The notes below the pieces were generated by a model. The model was not told the origin of the DNA, did not search any database, and saw only the letters and a program-made list of their open reading frames with translations. From the NCBI RefSeq assembly GCF_017696055.1, contig NZ_JAAORG010000001.1, forward strand, positions 1 through 64,000: a DNA stretch of 64,000 nucleotides. The letters run 5' to 3'. The DNA is from Prochlorococcus marinus XMU1406. GTDB lineage: Bacteria > Cyanobacteriota > Cyanobacteriia > PCC-6307 > Cyanobiaceae. Made by a program: the position numbers and the translations under genes. Positions 47,345-58,108 of this stretch are shown here, piece after piece; position 1 is the first letter of the stretch; every line of letters starts with the position of its first letter.

Positions 47345-50005
47345 ATGACATCTCAATTAATTAAAAAAATAGTTACTGGAGATGAGATAAGAAATGCTTT
47401 TTTAAAATTTTACAGTGAAAAATTACATAAAATCATTCCAAGTGCATCTTTGATTCCAGATGATCCTACGGTTATGCTCACAATTGCTGGAATGCTACCT
47501 TTTAAACCAGTCTTTTTAGGTTTAAAAGAAAGACCATCAAAAAGGGCTACATCTAGCCAAAAGTGCATCAGAACAAACGATATAGACAACGTTGGAGTTA
47601 CAGCTAGACATCACACTTTTTTTGAAATGCTTGGTAATTTCTCTTTTGGAGATTATTTTAAACGAGAGGCTATTCAATGGGCTTGGGAATTAGTTACTAT
47701 TATTTATCAACTTTCTGTTGAAAATATAATTGTGAGTGTTTTTCAAGAAGATGAAGAGTCTGCAAAAATTTGGAGAGATGAAATTGGTATTCATCCGGAT
47801 AGGATAGTGAAACTAGGTGAAAAAGATAATTTTTGGTCATCTGGCACAACAGGTCCATGTGGACCTTGTTCAGAACTTTATTATGATTTTCATCCTGAAC
47901 TGGGTCTGCAGAATATTGATTTAGAAGATGGAGATCGTTTTATTGAATTTTATAATCTTGTTTTTATGCAATATAATCGTGATCCCAATGGAAAATTGAC
48001 AGATTTAAAATTTAAAAATATTGATACAGGAATGGGTCTTGAAAGGATGGCTCAAATACTACAAAAAAAGCAAAATAATTATGAGACAGATTTAATTTTT
48101 CCTATTATTCAAAAAATTTGTGAGATTGCAAATATTGATTATTTTTCTTCAGATGATAAAAACAAAATTTCTTTAAAAATCATTGGTGATCATACAAGAG
48201 CTGTTATTCATTTAATTTCTGATGGAGTATCAGCAAGTAATCTCGGTAGGGGATATATATTAAGAAGGCTTATTAGAAGAATGGTCAGACATGGCAGATT
48301 ATTAGGTATAACAAATGAATTTTTACCTCATATTGCTACTGTCGGAATTAACTTAATGCAAAATAATTATCCTGATTTAAAAAATAATAATGATTTAATT
48401 TTGAATGAGATAAAAATTGAAGAAATAAGATTTAGGGAAACTCTTGAAAGAGGAGAGAAATTGCTAGATGAGTTAATTTCTTCAGGGCAGAAATTAATTT
48501 CTGGTTTTAAAGCTTTTGAACTTTATGATACTTATGGATTTCCTCTAGAACTTACTGTAGAAATTGCTGAAGAACATAGTATCAGTGTAGATGTAAAGGG
48601 TTTTGAAGAAGAAATGAATGTACAAAAAGAAAGAGCTAAAGCTGCTTCAAGTAATATTGATTTGACATTAGAGGGATCATTAGAGCGAGAAATAGATCTT
48701 TTTAACAAAACTGTTTTTAATGGTTATAAGTCACTCCTTTCGGAAGCTGAAATAAAGGGTATATTCTTGGATTCAACATTAGTTAAGGAAGCAACTGAAG
48801 GTCAGAAAGTTTTAATTGTTCTTGATCAGACAACTTTTTATGGAGAATCTGGCGGGCAAGTTGGTGATATTGGAACGATATTTTCAAACGATGTTGATGT
48901 CTTGGTTGATAATGTCATGCGAAAGAAAAATGTTTTTTTACATTATGGAACGATCAAAAAAGGAAAATTAACTATTGGACAAAAAGTTAAGACTAATGTT
49001 AGCTCCTCTAATAGAGCTAAGGCTGCTGCAAATCATACAGCTACTCATTTATTACAATCTGCACTTAAATCAGTTATTAATGAAAGTGTTGGACAGAAAG
49101 GTTCATTAGTAGCCTTTAATAAATTACGATTTGACTTTAATTCCTCTAATCCTATTTCTAAAGATCAAATTTCTAAGATTGAGACTTTAGTTAACTCTTG
49201 GATTATGGAAAATCATGCCCTAGAAATAAAAAATATGTCTAAGAGTGAGGCTCTTGAAAAGGGCGCAGTCGCCATGTTTGGAGAAAAATATGATGATGAA
49301 GTACGCGTCGTTAATGTACCAGGAGTTTCAATGGAACTTTGTGGTGGCACACATGTTAAAACTACATCCGAATTAGGTTCTTTCAAAATAATTAGTGAGG
49401 AAGGAATCTCAGCTGGAGTCAGAAGAATCGAAGCATTATCAGGCCAATCAGCATTAGACTATTTCAGTGATAGAAATGCATTAGTAAACCAACTAAGTGA
49501 TTTGTTAAAAGCAAATCCTAATCAACTTTTTGAAAGGGTTAATAATTTGCAAGCAGAGCTTATTAATAAGAATAAAGAGATACAAAAAATGAAAGATGAA
49601 ATTGCATATTTTAAATACTCTTCTATAAAATCATCCGCAGAAATAGTAAATTCTTTTTCAATTTTAGTAAATCAGATTGATGGCTTAGATGGGAATTCTT
49701 TGCAATCTGCAGCACTTAATTTAACTTCTCATTTAGGAAATAAAGCAATAGTGATTCTTGGGGGAATACCAAATCCAGAAAATAGAAAGTTGTTATTTGT
49801 AGTTTCTTTAGGTGATGATGTAGTAAAAAAAGGATTGCATGCAGGTAAATTAATTAATGAGATTGCAAGAATTTGTTCAGGAGGTGGAGGAGGAAAGCCT
49901 AACTTTGCTCAGGCAGGTGCTAAAGATATTGATAAGTTAAGTGATGCTTTAGATTATGCTAAAAATTATTTGCAAAAAACATTAGCTAATCATTCTGATA
50001 AATAA
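47345..50005 (+). CDS. alaS: Alanine-tRNA ligase
   Basis: The 886-residue enzyme is complete. It has an N-terminal aminoacylation domain with [20 protein letters not shown], an editing domain with the zinc ligands in [11 protein letters not shown] and [13 protein letters not shown], and a C-terminal oligomerisation domain ending in the Gly-rich [17 protein letters not shown] block. It charges tRNA-Ala and clears mischarged Ser/Gly. Its last 16 bases overlap the 3' end of the convergent speA. Confidence 0.98.
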   Translation: MTSQLIKKIVTGDEIRNAFLKFYSEKLHKIIPSASLIPDDPTVMLTIAGMLPFKPVFLGLKERPSKRATSSQKCIRTNDIDNVGVTARHHTFFEMLGNFSFGDYFKREAIQWAWELVTIIYQLSVENIIVSVFQEDEESAKIWRDEIGIHPDRIVKLGEKDNFWSSGTTGPCGPCSELYYDFHPELGLQNIDLEDGDRFIEFYNLVFMQYNRDPNGKLTDLKFKNIDTGMGLERMAQILQKKQNNYETDLIFPIIQKICEIANIDYFSSDDKNKISLKIIGDHTRAVIHLISDGVSASNLGRGYILRRLIRRMVRHGRLLGITNEFLPHIATVGINLMQNNYPDLKNNNDLILNEIKIEEIRFRETLERGEKLLDELISSGQKLISGFKAFELYDTYGFPLELTVEIAEEHSISVDVKGFEEEMNVQKERAKAASSNIDLTLEGSLEREIDLFNKTVFNGYKSLLSEAEIKGIFLDSTLVKEATEGQKVLIVLDQTTFYGESGGQVGDIGTIFSNDVDVLVDNVMRKKNVFLHYGTIKKGKLTIGQKVKTNVSSSNRAKAAANHTATHLLQSALKSVINESVGQKGSLVAFNKLRFDFNSSNPISKDQISKIETLVNSWIMENHALEIKNMSKSEALEKGAVAMFGEKYDDEVRVVNVPGVSMELCGGTHVKTTSELGSFKIISEEGISAGVRRIEALSGQSALDYFSDRNALVNQLSDLLKANPNQLFERVNNLQAELINKNKEIQKMKDEIAYFKYSSIKSSAEIVNSFSILVNQIDGLDGNSLQSAALNLTSHLGNKAIVILGGIPNPENRKLLFVVSLGDDVVKKGLHAGKLINEIARICSGGGGGKPNFAQAGAKDIDKLSDALDYAKNYLQKTLANHSDK

Positions 50006-51936
50006 CTACTTTTTCTGAGACTAATTTCGATTTGATCCATTAATTTCCTTGCTTCTTCAATAGTTAATTTTTTTTGATCAATTGCTGATTCAGTATTAAT
50101 TCTTATAGATTCAACCAAAGAAGCTGAACTGTAATCTAATAATTGTAAAATTTCAGATTTACTGTCCTCTTTAATAATATTTCTGACCTTATATGAATTA
50201 TCTTGATTTATGTCTATATGAACAACGTTGGTATTGCCAAATAAATTATGCAAGTTTCCTAATGCTTCTTGATAGGCTCCAGTCATAAAAATTCCAATTA
50301 GGTAATCTTTATCTTCTTCTGGCTTATGCAAATTTAGTAGTGATTTAATTTTTCCATTATCAATAAAATTATTTAGTTTCCCATCTGAATCACAAGTTAA
50401 ATCTGCAAAGTTGCCTTTGCAGAACGGCTCCTCTAAGTGCCTATGTATTGGTACTATTGGAAAAATCTGATTTATTGCCCAGCTATCAGGAATAGATTTA
50501 AAGATAGATAAATTTGCATAATAAGTTGATGCAAGAGTTTCTGTAATTTCAGATAAATCAGGGTGATTGATTTCATCATTATTCAGGTTATTAGAAATTT
50601 CTTTTGCACAAGCCCAAGTAAGTTCTTCGGCATAAGCTCTTTCTGCCAAACTTAAAAATCCTAATCTAAAAGCGACTAAGCAATCTTCTTTAAACTTTTT
50701 TGCATCATTCCATAGTTCAATTATTTGAGATAAATTTATTTTTTTATTTTTAAGTTTTTTTAATTCATAGAAAGTATCAAGTAAATTTGAAATTATTAAT
50801 TGTTGATTTTTTTTATCAAAAATTTTTAGTTTGGAACTGACATGACTTGTTCCTAAGACATTAAAAATTAAAACTGAACAATGACTAATTATTGCTCTTC
50901 CACTTTCTGAGATTATGGTTGGATGCTTTATATTATTTAATTCACATGAATCCTTAATAGTTGCAATTACATCGTTAGCATAATTTTGGAGAGAATAATT
51001 AGTAGAAGTGTTGGATGAGGTTTTAGTTCCATCAAAATCTATTCCTAATCCACCCCCAACGTCGATATATTGCATTGGGGCTCCTAGTTTGCATAGTTCA
51101 ACATATATTTGACTCGCTTCTTGTAATGCGTCTTTGATCACAGCAATTTCACTTATTTGACTGCCTATATGAAAATGGAGCAATTTCATTTCGTTGATAA
51201 GATTTGCTTCTTTTAGTTCTTTTATTGTCAACATAATTTCTGGGATTGATAATCCAAATTTGGAATTATCTCCAACAGATTTACCCCACCTACCACTACT
51301 TTTACTTGATAACTTTGCTCTAATTCCTATCAATGGAGTCGCGTTAAGTTCTTGAACTGCTTGAATAATTCTTTTTACCTCGTCTCGTTGTTCAATAACT
51401 ATTATTGGATTTTTACCGAGTTTTCTGGCCAAAGTAGCAATCTCAATATATTTTTTATCTTTATATCCGTTGCATATTAATAATGAATTTTGGTTTTCAA
51501 GAAGTGCAAGGCCAATTAATAGTTCTGATTTACTTCCTACTTCTAAACCAAAATTCCATTGGCTACCAAACTCTATTATCTTTTCTAGGACATTTTTCTG
51601 TTGATTACATTTGACAGGAAAAACGCCTTGATAAATGTTCTTATATTTATAGGTTTTTATTGCTTTTAAAAAAGAGTCATGTAATGCATTTATTCGATCT
51701 TTCAAGATATCATTAAATCTTATGATTAATGGAGGATTTATTTCTCTACTCTTAAGTTCTTTGACAAGCTTAAAAAGATCAATCTTATTTTCAGATTTTA
51801 TATCTTTAGTTACTGATATATTTCCTTTGGAATTTATAGAAAAATATTTATCTCCCCATTTGTCTATGTTATAAGTCGAAATACTATCTTCAATAGTCCA
51901 AATATTCTTTAATTTTTGCGGCTCAAAATTGGTCAA
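49990..51936 (-). CDS. speA: Biosynthetic arginine decarboxylase
   Basis: SpeA converts arginine to agmatine, the first step to putrescine and spermidine. The 648-residue PLP enzyme is fold type III: K109 in [12 protein letters not shown] is the PLP lysine, and the diagnostic blocks [13 protein letters not shown] and ESGRAIISH are present. It is of the usual long SpeA size. The start is TTG at 51936. It is divergent from ndk with 122 bases between. Confidence 0.95.
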   Translation of the reverse strand: MTNFEPQKLKNIWTIEDSISTYNIDKWGDKYFSINSKGNISVTKDIKSENKIDLFKLVKELKSREINPPLIIRFNDILKDRINALHDSFLKAIKTYKYKNIYQGVFPVKCNQQKNVLEKIIEFGSQWNFGLEVGSKSELLIGLALLENQNSLLICNGYKDKKYIEIATLARKLGKNPIIVIEQRDEVKRIIQAVQELNATPLIGIRAKLSSKSSGRWGKSVGDNSKFGLSIPEIMLTIKELKEANLINEMKLLHFHIGSQISEIAVIKDALQEASQIYVELCKLGAPMQYIDVGGGLGIDFDGTKTSSNTSTNYSLQNYANDVIATIKDSCELNNIKHPTIISESGRAIISHCSVLIFNVLGTSHVSSKLKIFDKKNQQLIISNLLDTFYELKKLKNKKINLSQIIELWNDAKKFKEDCLVAFRLGFLSLAERAYAEELTWACAKEISNNLNNDEINHPDLSEITETLASTYYANLSIFKSIPDSWAINQIFPIVPIHRHLEEPFCKGNFADLTCDSDGKLNNFIDNGKIKSLLNLHKPEEDKDYLIGIFMTGAYQEALGNLHNLFGNTNVVHIDINQDNSYKVRNIIKEDSKSEILQLLDYSSASLVESIRINTESAIDQKKLTIEEARKLMDQIEISLRKSSYLSE

Positions 51937-52058
51937 TTTATGTCTTAGTGATTAATAAATGTTTTTGAAAATAACTTAAAACAATATCTTTTATTTTAAT
52001 GATTACTTGCCAAGTTACCACCCAAAAGTTGAATATACATAGAGTGATTATTAACTAA

Positions 52059-52517
52059 ATGACTAAAGAGAGAACCTTTATTGCAATTAAACCAGATGGA
52101 GTTCAAAGAGGATATGTTTCTGAGATTATTGGCAGATTTGAAAAAAAAGGATTTAAATTGGTTGGATTAAAGCAATTAATTCCTTCAAAAGAACTTGCTC
52201 AAAATCATTATGGAGTACATAGAGAAAGACCCTTTTTTGGTGATTTAGTAGACTTTATTTCAAGCGGCCCTGTTGTAGCAATGGTGTGGGAAGGCGAAGG
52301 AGTTATTTTGAGTGCTAGAAAACTAATAGGTGCAACAAAACCACTAGAAGCAGAGCCTGGAACAATTAGAGGTGATTTAGCTATTGATATTGGGAGGAAT
52401 ATTATTCATGGTTCTGATGGGGAAGATACAGCAAAATTTGAAATTGATCTATGGTTTAACGAAGAGGAATTATGTGAGTGGGAAACTTCTGATTCGAAAT
52501 GGCGATCTGAAAATTAA
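52059..52517 (+). CDS. ndk: Nucleoside-diphosphate kinase
   Basis: Ndk balances nucleoside triphosphates through a phosphohistidine intermediate. The 152-residue product has the phosphorylated H117 in NIIHGSDG, the N-terminal [12 protein letters not shown] and the family block RPFFGDLV. It converges on thiO, leaving three bases between stops. The codon usage is regular. Confidence 0.97.
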   Translation: MTKERTFIAIKPDGVQRGYVSEIIGRFEKKGFKLVGLKQLIPSKELAQNHYGVHRERPFFGDLVDFISSGPVVAMVWEGEGVILSARKLIGATKPLEAEPGTIRGDLAIDIGRNIIHGSDGEDTAKFEIDLWFNEEELCEWETSDSKWRSEN

Positions 52518-52520
52518 AAT

Positions 52521-53630
52521 TTAAATCGCAAATCTATCTAAACTAAATTTTTCTAAAAAGCTTTTCTCAATTTCTTTGAGATTTTTATTTTGAACTATTT
52601 TCAAAAGAAGATCACTTGTTATTGCAGAAAATAAAACTCCATTTCTGTAATGTCCTGTAGCTATATAAAGATTATCAATTTTTGATTTTCCAATTATTGG
52701 TTTTAGATCTGGTGTGCAAGGTCTAAAGCCCCACCAATGTTCCATTTGTGGCCAATTAATAGCTTCTGGCAATAAAGAGCGAATGCCTTCTTGCAGTTGT
52801 TTTATTCCATTAGGAGTATTACCTTGATTAAATTTTGCATCTTTTTCAACTGTCGCTCCAACTATAATAAGTCCATCATCACGGGGAACTAGATAAGTTT
52901 TTGGACCAAAAATAACCCTTTTCAAAAAATTTGTTGGACCTTGTATTGATAGCATTTGTCCCTTTACAGGAAAGACTGGAATCTTATTAAAAATTTTTTT
53001 ACTCCACGCACCGCTGCAAATAATTGCTTTTTCGCAGTTAATTTTTTTTATTTCCCCAGTGGCACATAAAACTGTTGCACCTGTAATTTTGTTTTTTTCG
53101 AATGTCAAATCCTCTACTTCTGATCCCTCTTGAAATTCGACTCCATTCAAGGAGCATGCTCTCTCAAGAGCACGCATCAGTTTTCTTCGGTTATCTATTT
53201 GACCATCTTGTTCAAAAAGTAAACCATGTTTCCAAATAGAATTCATTCCATTGATTTCTGTTTGAAGATCTTTGTGATTTAAATATTTTCCATATTTATA
53301 AGTGGGAAACTCTTCAAGATCTTCTTTGTTTTTAAAAGGAACTACTATGCCACATTTTTTTAAACCGCATTTAATATTACTATCTTGTTCAATACTTCGT
53401 ATCCACTTTGGAATTAGATTTTGACTTTCTTTGCCAAATTTTAGTAATTCATCTTCGAGCCCTTCGGCATGAGTAGCTAACATTCCTGCAGCAACAAATC
53501 CAGCTGATTCATTTCTGTTTTTGCTTAAAACTAAAACTTTGAAGTTATTTCTAGAAAATTCATAAGCAATTGATAAACCTAAAAGTCCACCTCCAATTAT
53601 TAATATTGAATTTTTGGTTTCTTGTGCCAT
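52521..53630 (-). CDS. thiO: FAD-dependent oxidase, ThiO/DadA family
   Basis: The 369-residue protein starts with the FAD dinucleotide fold GGGLLGLSIAYEF (about 13-25) and ends with the DAO-type blocks WGFRPCTPDLKPIIG and YIATGHYRNGVLFSA. ThiO oxidises glycine to the iminoglycine used to build the thiazole of thiamine. Family membership is clear, the substrate less so; a D-amino-acid dehydrogenase is the alternative. It is divergent from gatB. thiL lies elsewhere in the window. Confidence 0.85.
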   Translation of the reverse strand: MAQETKNSILIIGGGLLGLSIAYEFSRNNFKVLVLSKNRNESAGFVAAGMLATHAEGLEDELLKFGKESQNLIPKWIRSIEQDSNIKCGLKKCGIVVPFKNKEDLEEFPTYKYGKYLNHKDLQTEINGMNSIWKHGLLFEQDGQIDNRRKLMRALERACSLNGVEFQEGSEVEDLTFEKNKITGATVLCATGEIKKINCEKAIICSGAWSKKIFNKIPVFPVKGQMLSIQGPTNFLKRVIFGPKTYLVPRDDGLIIVGATVEKDAKFNQGNTPNGIKQLQEGIRSLLPEAINWPQMEHWWGFRPCTPDLKPIIGKSKIDNLYIATGHYRNGVLFSAITSDLLLKIVQNKNLKEIEKSFLEKFSLDRFAI

Positions 53631-53709
53631 TTAAAAATTAATATTTTTATTTGTGTTTTGGTCCTCTTTTCCTTTATATCCAATAATATTAATAAAGAGA
53701 CTTTTAATA

Positions 53710-55182
53710 ATGAACAATTTGGAATCTTGGGAAGCTGTGATTGGTTTGGAAACTCATGTACAGCTTAATACGAAAAGTAAAATATTCACATCTGCGTCAA
53801 CAGCTTTTGGTGATGCACCTAATACCCATATAGATCCTGTAGTTTGTGGGTTGCCAGGAACTCTTCCAGTTCTGAATGAGACTGTTCTTGAGTATGCTGT
53901 AAAAACTTCATTAGCATTAAATTTAAACGTTGCAGAACATTGTAAATTTGATAGAAAACAATATTTTTATCCTGATCTTCCTAAAAATTATCAAATTTCA
54001 CAATTTGATGAGCCACTAGCTGAAAATGGTTGGTTAGAGGTTGAAATAATTGAAAAGGACAAAGAACCTTATATCAAAAAAATTGGTATAGAAAGGCTAC
54101 ATATGGAAGAAGACGCCGGAAAACTAGTTCATTCAGGAAGTGATAGATTAGCTGGCTCTAAGTATTCTTTAGTTGATTATAATCGTGCCGGAATAGCACT
54201 TTGTGAGATTGTAAGTAAACCAGACATTAGATCAGGTAAAGAGGCATCTGAATATGCTTCAGAGATTAGAAGAACAGTTAGATATCTAGGGGTATCAGAC
54301 GGAAATATGCAAGAGGGTTCATTACGCTGCGATGTCAATATTTCAGTTAGAAAAGGACCCAATGCTCCTTTTGGCACCAAAGTGGAAATAAAAAATATGA
54401 ATTCATTTTCTGCAATTCAAAAGGCTTGTGATTATGAAATAGCCAGACAAATAGAAGTTTATGAAAATGGAGGAAAAATTTTCCAAGAAACAAGGTTATG
54501 GGATGAAGCTAAGCAATTAACGAAAAGTATGAGATTAAAAGAAGGTAGCAGTGACTATAGATATTTTCCTGATCCTGACTTAGGTCCAATTGAAATAACA
54601 AAAGCCCAACAAGAAATATGGTTTAAAGAACTACCAGAATTACCTTCAAAGAAAAGATATAAATACGTAAGTCAATTTGGGTTGTCTGCATATGATGCAA
54701 GGGTAATTTCTGATGAAATAAGCATGGCAAACTTTTTTGAACAAACAGTAGCAAATGGTGCTGAGGCTAAATTAGCTTCAAATTGGGTAACAAGTGATAT
54801 TGTGGGCTATTTAAAATCAAACAAACTAAGTTTTAGTGAATTAAAGCTTAGTCCTGAAAATCTTGCTGAAATGATTAACTTGATTTCAAAAAATATAATT
54901 AGTGGAAAAATTGCAAAAGAAATTTTACCTGAACTTATTCAAAAAAATATTTCCCCGAAAAAATTAGTTGAAGAAAAAGGGTTGGCAATGATATCTGATT
55001 CTTCAAGTATTTCACCAATAATTGATGAACTTATAAATGAACATCCAAATGAAGTTCAAGCATTTAAAAATGGCAAAACTAAGTTACTTGGTTTTTTTGT
55101 TGGTCAACTTATGAAAAGAACAAAAGGTAAAGCTGACCCTAAACTTGCAAATAAACTTCTTATGGAAAAATTAAATAGCTAA
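53710..55182 (+). CDS. gatB: Aspartyl/glutamyl-tRNA amidotransferase subunit B
   Basis: GatB with GatA and GatC amidates Glu-tRNA-Gln and, in many bacteria, Asp-tRNA-Asn. The ATG at 53710 gives 490 residues beginning MNNLESWEAVIGLETHVQLN, the normal N-terminus; an in-frame ATG at 53653 would add 19 residues of membrane-like sequence that the family lacks. The core block LRCDVNISVRKGP and the C-terminal YqeY-like tail (FFVGQLMKRTKGKADPKLAN) are present. gatA and gatC are not in this window. Confidence 0.97.
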   Translation: MNNLESWEAVIGLETHVQLNTKSKIFTSASTAFGDAPNTHIDPVVCGLPGTLPVLNETVLEYAVKTSLALNLNVAEHCKFDRKQYFYPDLPKNYQISQFDEPLAENGWLEVEIIEKDKEPYIKKIGIERLHMEEDAGKLVHSGSDRLAGSKYSLVDYNRAGIALCEIVSKPDIRSGKEASEYASEIRRTVRYLGVSDGNMQEGSLRCDVNISVRKGPNAPFGTKVEIKNMNSFSAIQKACDYEIARQIEVYENGGKIFQETRLWDEAKQLTKSMRLKEGSSDYRYFPDPDLGPIEITKAQQEIWFKELPELPSKKRYKYVSQFGLSAYDARVISDEISMANFFEQTVANGAEAKLASNWVTSDIVGYLKSNKLSFSELKLSPENLAEMINLISKNIISGKIAKEILPELIQKNISPKKLVEEKGLAMISDSSSISPIIDELINEHPNEVQAFKNGKTKLLGFFVGQLMKRTKGKADPKLANKLLMEKLNS

Positions 55183-55185
55183 AGC

Positions 55186-55803
55186 TTAAAGAAGCTCTTT
55201 TATCGTATTGATCCATTTATTTTGATCATCTGAATTCTCTAAAATAATATCTGAGAATTTTCTTTTTTCTTCAAAACTTAATTGAAAATTTATCAATTCG
55301 TATGCTTCTTTTTCGCTAATTTTATCTCTTGTGATAAGTCTGTTTTTTTGTATTTCTCTAGGACATTTAACTAACCATATTTCAGTGCAAATATCTTCAA
55401 ATTTTGCTTCAAACAATAATGGAATAGCCAATACTATAGTTTGATTATTTCTGTATTGACTGCATTCTTCTATCATTCTTTCTTTAATTAAGGGGTGAAG
55501 TAGTTTTTCAATCCATTCCTTGCTTGCTGAATGTTTAAAAATAATGTTCCTTAAAAGTTTTCTGTTTATTTCCCTTTCTGAATTGTTTTTATTATCAATA
55601 ATTTTATTTCCAAAATAATCTAAAATTTTCTTATATCCATATGTGTTTGGTTTGATTAATTCTCTTGAAAAATGATCTGCATCTAATATTGGTATGTTTT
55701 TATGTTTTCTTATGTAATTAGTTATGGTTGTCTTACCACTTGCAATACCTCCTGTTAAACCAATCCTTCTTTGGTTGTTTTTTAATTTTTGAAGAATATC
55801 CAT
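55186..55803 (-). CDS. coaE: Dephospho-CoA kinase
   Basis: CoaE phosphorylates dephospho-CoA in the last step of CoA synthesis. The 205-residue protein has its P-loop GLTGGIASGKTT at about 17-28, a LID region and DADHFSRELI (substrate site). It ends four bases from gatB on the opposite strand. It is divergent from argJ. Confidence 0.95.
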   Translation of the reverse strand: MDILQKLKNNQRRIGLTGGIASGKTTITNYIRKHKNIPILDADHFSRELIKPNTYGYKKILDYFGNKIIDNKNNSEREINRKLLRNIIFKHSASKEWIEKLLHPLIKERMIEECSQYRNNQTIVLAIPLLFEAKFEDICTEIWLVKCPREIQKNRLITRDKISEKEAYELINFQLSFEEKRKFSDIILENSDDQNKWINTIKELL

Positions 55804-55879
55804 ATAATTAATAATAATCTAATTACTTAGTTTCTTTAGTATTAAAGAGTAGTTAGTATGAATTAAAATACCAAAAAGT

Positions 55880-57118
55880 TTGAGCCAGTTAGATTCCAAT
55901 TGGTCGTTTGTTGATGACAGTAAGGTGACACCCAAGGGGTTTCTTTTTGCTGGGATATCTGCTGGTTTAAAAGCTTCTAATAAAAAAGATTTAGCACTAA
56001 TACTCGCTCCAGAAGGAAGTATTTTTAGTGGGATGTTTACCCAATCAATAGTTCGAGCTTCTTGTGTGGATATTTGTGAGGAAAGGATTAAAACAACTTT
56101 AGGTTTTGTAAGAGCAATACTAATTAATTCTGGACAAGCAAATGCATGTACAGGAAATCTTGGTATTCAACATTTTCAAATTGCTACAGGAAAGATTGCG
56201 GAACTTTTAGGAATAAAAGAAGAAGAAGTTTTAATGTGCTCAACTGGAGTAATTGGTGTTCCAATAAAAATAAATGATTTAGTAAAAAATTTACCGAATT
56301 TAGTTAGTGATTTAAAGGGTAATAATTTTGAAAATGCAGCAGAAGCAATTTTAACTACTGATTTGACTTTGAAAAAAGTGTCAATAGAGACGATTATTCA
56401 AGGTAGAAAAATAAAAATAGCAGGATTTGCAAAAGGTTCAGGAATGATTTACCCCAACATGGCTACAATGCTTGCTTTTCTAACCTGTGATGCGGGTATT
56501 CAAAAAGAAGAATGGGACAAAATGATTGCTATTGCGGTTCAAAAATCTTTTAATGCAATATCAGTTGATGGAGAGACAAGCACAAATGATTCTTTTGTTG
56601 GAATAAATGCAGGAGAGAAAATTGAAAAAAGGTTTTTTCCAATTATCCAACAAGGGATTGATATTGTATGTCAGAACTTGGCAAAAAATATTGCAAGGGA
56701 TGGAGAGGGAGCAAATTGTTTATTAGAAGTTTTGGTTCAAGGAGCAAAAAATATAGATGATGCAATTATGCTCGCGAAATCTATTTGTAATTCTGCCTTG
56801 GTAAAAACTGCGATACATGGTTGTGATCCAAATTGGGGACGAATCATTTCTGCTGCAGGTAATTCTGGAGTTAAATTTAATTTAGATGACGTTGACTTGT
56901 ATATAGGAAACGCTCACATTTTGGAAAAAGGCCAGTTAAATAAATATGATCCACAAAAAGTCACAGACTATATTAAGTCCAGAATGAAAGGTAGATATTT
57001 GGTAGATGATATTGTAAAAATTATGATTAATCTAAATTCTGGCGAATCGAAAGGCACAGCTTGGGGGTGCGATCTTTCTAAAAAATATGTTGAAATAAAT
57101 AGCCAATATACTACTTAA
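55880..57118 (+). CDS. argJ: Glutamate N-acetyltransferase / amino-acid acetyltransferase
   Basis: ArgJ recycles the acetyl group in arginine synthesis, moving it from acetylornithine to glutamate. The 412-residue precursor cleaves itself before the Thr nucleophile in AKGSGMIYPNMATMLAF (Thr near 196), giving alpha and beta chains. HGCDPNWGRIISAAGNSG is also typical. The start is TTG at 55880. It converges on the small TM gene with an eight-base overlap. Confidence 0.96.
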   Translation: MSQLDSNWSFVDDSKVTPKGFLFAGISAGLKASNKKDLALILAPEGSIFSGMFTQSIVRASCVDICEERIKTTLGFVRAILINSGQANACTGNLGIQHFQIATGKIAELLGIKEEEVLMCSTGVIGVPIKINDLVKNLPNLVSDLKGNNFENAAEAILTTDLTLKKVSIETIIQGRKIKIAGFAKGSGMIYPNMATMLAFLTCDAGIQKEEWDKMIAIAVQKSFNAISVDGETSTNDSFVGINAGEKIEKRFFPIIQQGIDIVCQNLAKNIARDGEGANCLLEVLVQGAKNIDDAIMLAKSICNSALVKTAIHGCDPNWGRIISAAGNSGVKFNLDDVDLYIGNAHILEKGQLNKYDPQKVTDYIKSRMKGRYLVDDIVKIMINLNSGESKGTAWGCDLSKKYVEINSQYTT

Positions 57119-57353
57119 GTTTTAGTAAATCTATTGGTAGATATTCATTTACATAAAGGAATAGTATTGTTAAAGTTCCAATTACAGAACCTATAAAACC
57201 TCCAAAAAAATTAACTAATAATCCAGATTGTTTAATAGTTGGCTCTTCGTTTTTTTCTTCTTCAAAATCAGGCTTATTAACTACTTTTAAGCGCTGATTG
57301 GTTGTGGGTTGTTTAAGTTGTTGGTGTCGGATGAGGGCTTCGAAATCAGGCAT
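57111..57353 (-). CDS. Small TM protein overlapping the ParA gene
   Basis: From the ATG at 57353 this is an 80-residue protein. It has a basic, Gln-rich N-terminus (MPDFEALIRHQQLKQPTTNQ), an acidic stretch, and one membrane helix (about 43-63, NFFGGFIGSVIGTLTILFLY). Its first 67 bases lie within the ParA gene in another frame, an unusually long overlap for this genome. An upstream ATG at 57377 is possible. Unknown function; the overlap suggests coupled expression with ParA. Confidence 0.7.
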   Translation of the reverse strand: MPDFEALIRHQQLKQPTTNQRLKVVNKPDFEEEKNEEPTIKQSGLLVNFFGGFIGSVIGTLTILFLYVNEYLPIDLLKLK

Positions 57354-57958
57354 GGAATTTGGGAGGCAATTGAACAATAAGCAGACCAGCCCGTCATTCG
57401 ACGAGGGTCTGATCTACCTAAATCGTCTACAGCTTCGAAAACAGCATTACCCAAGGCTTCTGCTTTATCAAACGCTGAAAGTAAGGGTATAAATGTATCG
57501 AAAACATATAAACCAAAATTTTCTAGGGCTTTTTTTGCTTGCTGCGCTGCTTTTTGCTGTCTAAAATCAACTTTTACTATTACTACTGCATGGTTAACTT
57601 TTAAGTTGCTTAATAAATTAGCTAGTTCAACAGTTAATTCTACTGATCTGGCTTTTGCAGTTGTAGGTAAGATAACTAAATCTGAACCATAAGCTAAGTG
57701 TTTAAGTTCTTCTTGATCACTGCTAGCCTGACCATCAGTTATTACAATTTCTGATGATCTTGATGCTTTAGCAGCTGAATTGACTGGGAAAACTGGAAAT
57801 GGAAGATTGCCTCTTGATGAGTACGCTAATGCAGATCTATTCTTGTCGGCATCGACTATGCAAACTTTTTTACCTTCAGAATGCCAAACACTAGCAAGGT
57901 GAATACTCGTGCAGGTTTTGGCTACTCCCCCTTTTTGTCCGCAAACGGTAATGAACAA
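57287..57958 (-). CDS. ParA-family ATPase
   Basis: The 223-residue protein is a single-domain ParA/MinD-type ATPase with the deviant Walker A KGGVAKT at 9-15, Walker A' DADKNRSALAY and the block VITDGQASSD. It is shorter than chromosomal ParA (about 260), lacks an N-terminal DNA-binding domain, and has no parB partner nearby. Such orphans position protein cargos, for example carboxysomes in other cyanobacteria. The start is TTG at 57958. Its 3' end is shared with the downstream TM gene. Confidence 0.88.
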   Translation of the reverse strand: MFITVCGQKGGVAKTCTSIHLASVWHSEGKKVCIVDADKNRSALAYSSRGNLPFPVFPVNSAAKASRSSEIVITDGQASSDQEELKHLAYGSDLVILPTTAKARSVELTVELANLLSNLKVNHAVVIVKVDFRQQKAAQQAKKALENFGLYVFDTFIPLLSAFDKAEALGNAVFEAVDDLGRSDPRRMTGWSAYCSIASQIPCLISKPSSDTNNLNNPQPISA

Positions 57959-58108
57959 TTTTTTATTTTTATTTCTTTTACTTTGGAGAATAATTTCTTA
58001 ATGTCAAGAGAAATTGATTTTTAATGCTTTAAAACTTATTTTTTGAAATATTCTAAAGAGGTTAATATTTTTAGATAACCTTATAAAGTTCATTATATAA
58101 ATAGGCTA

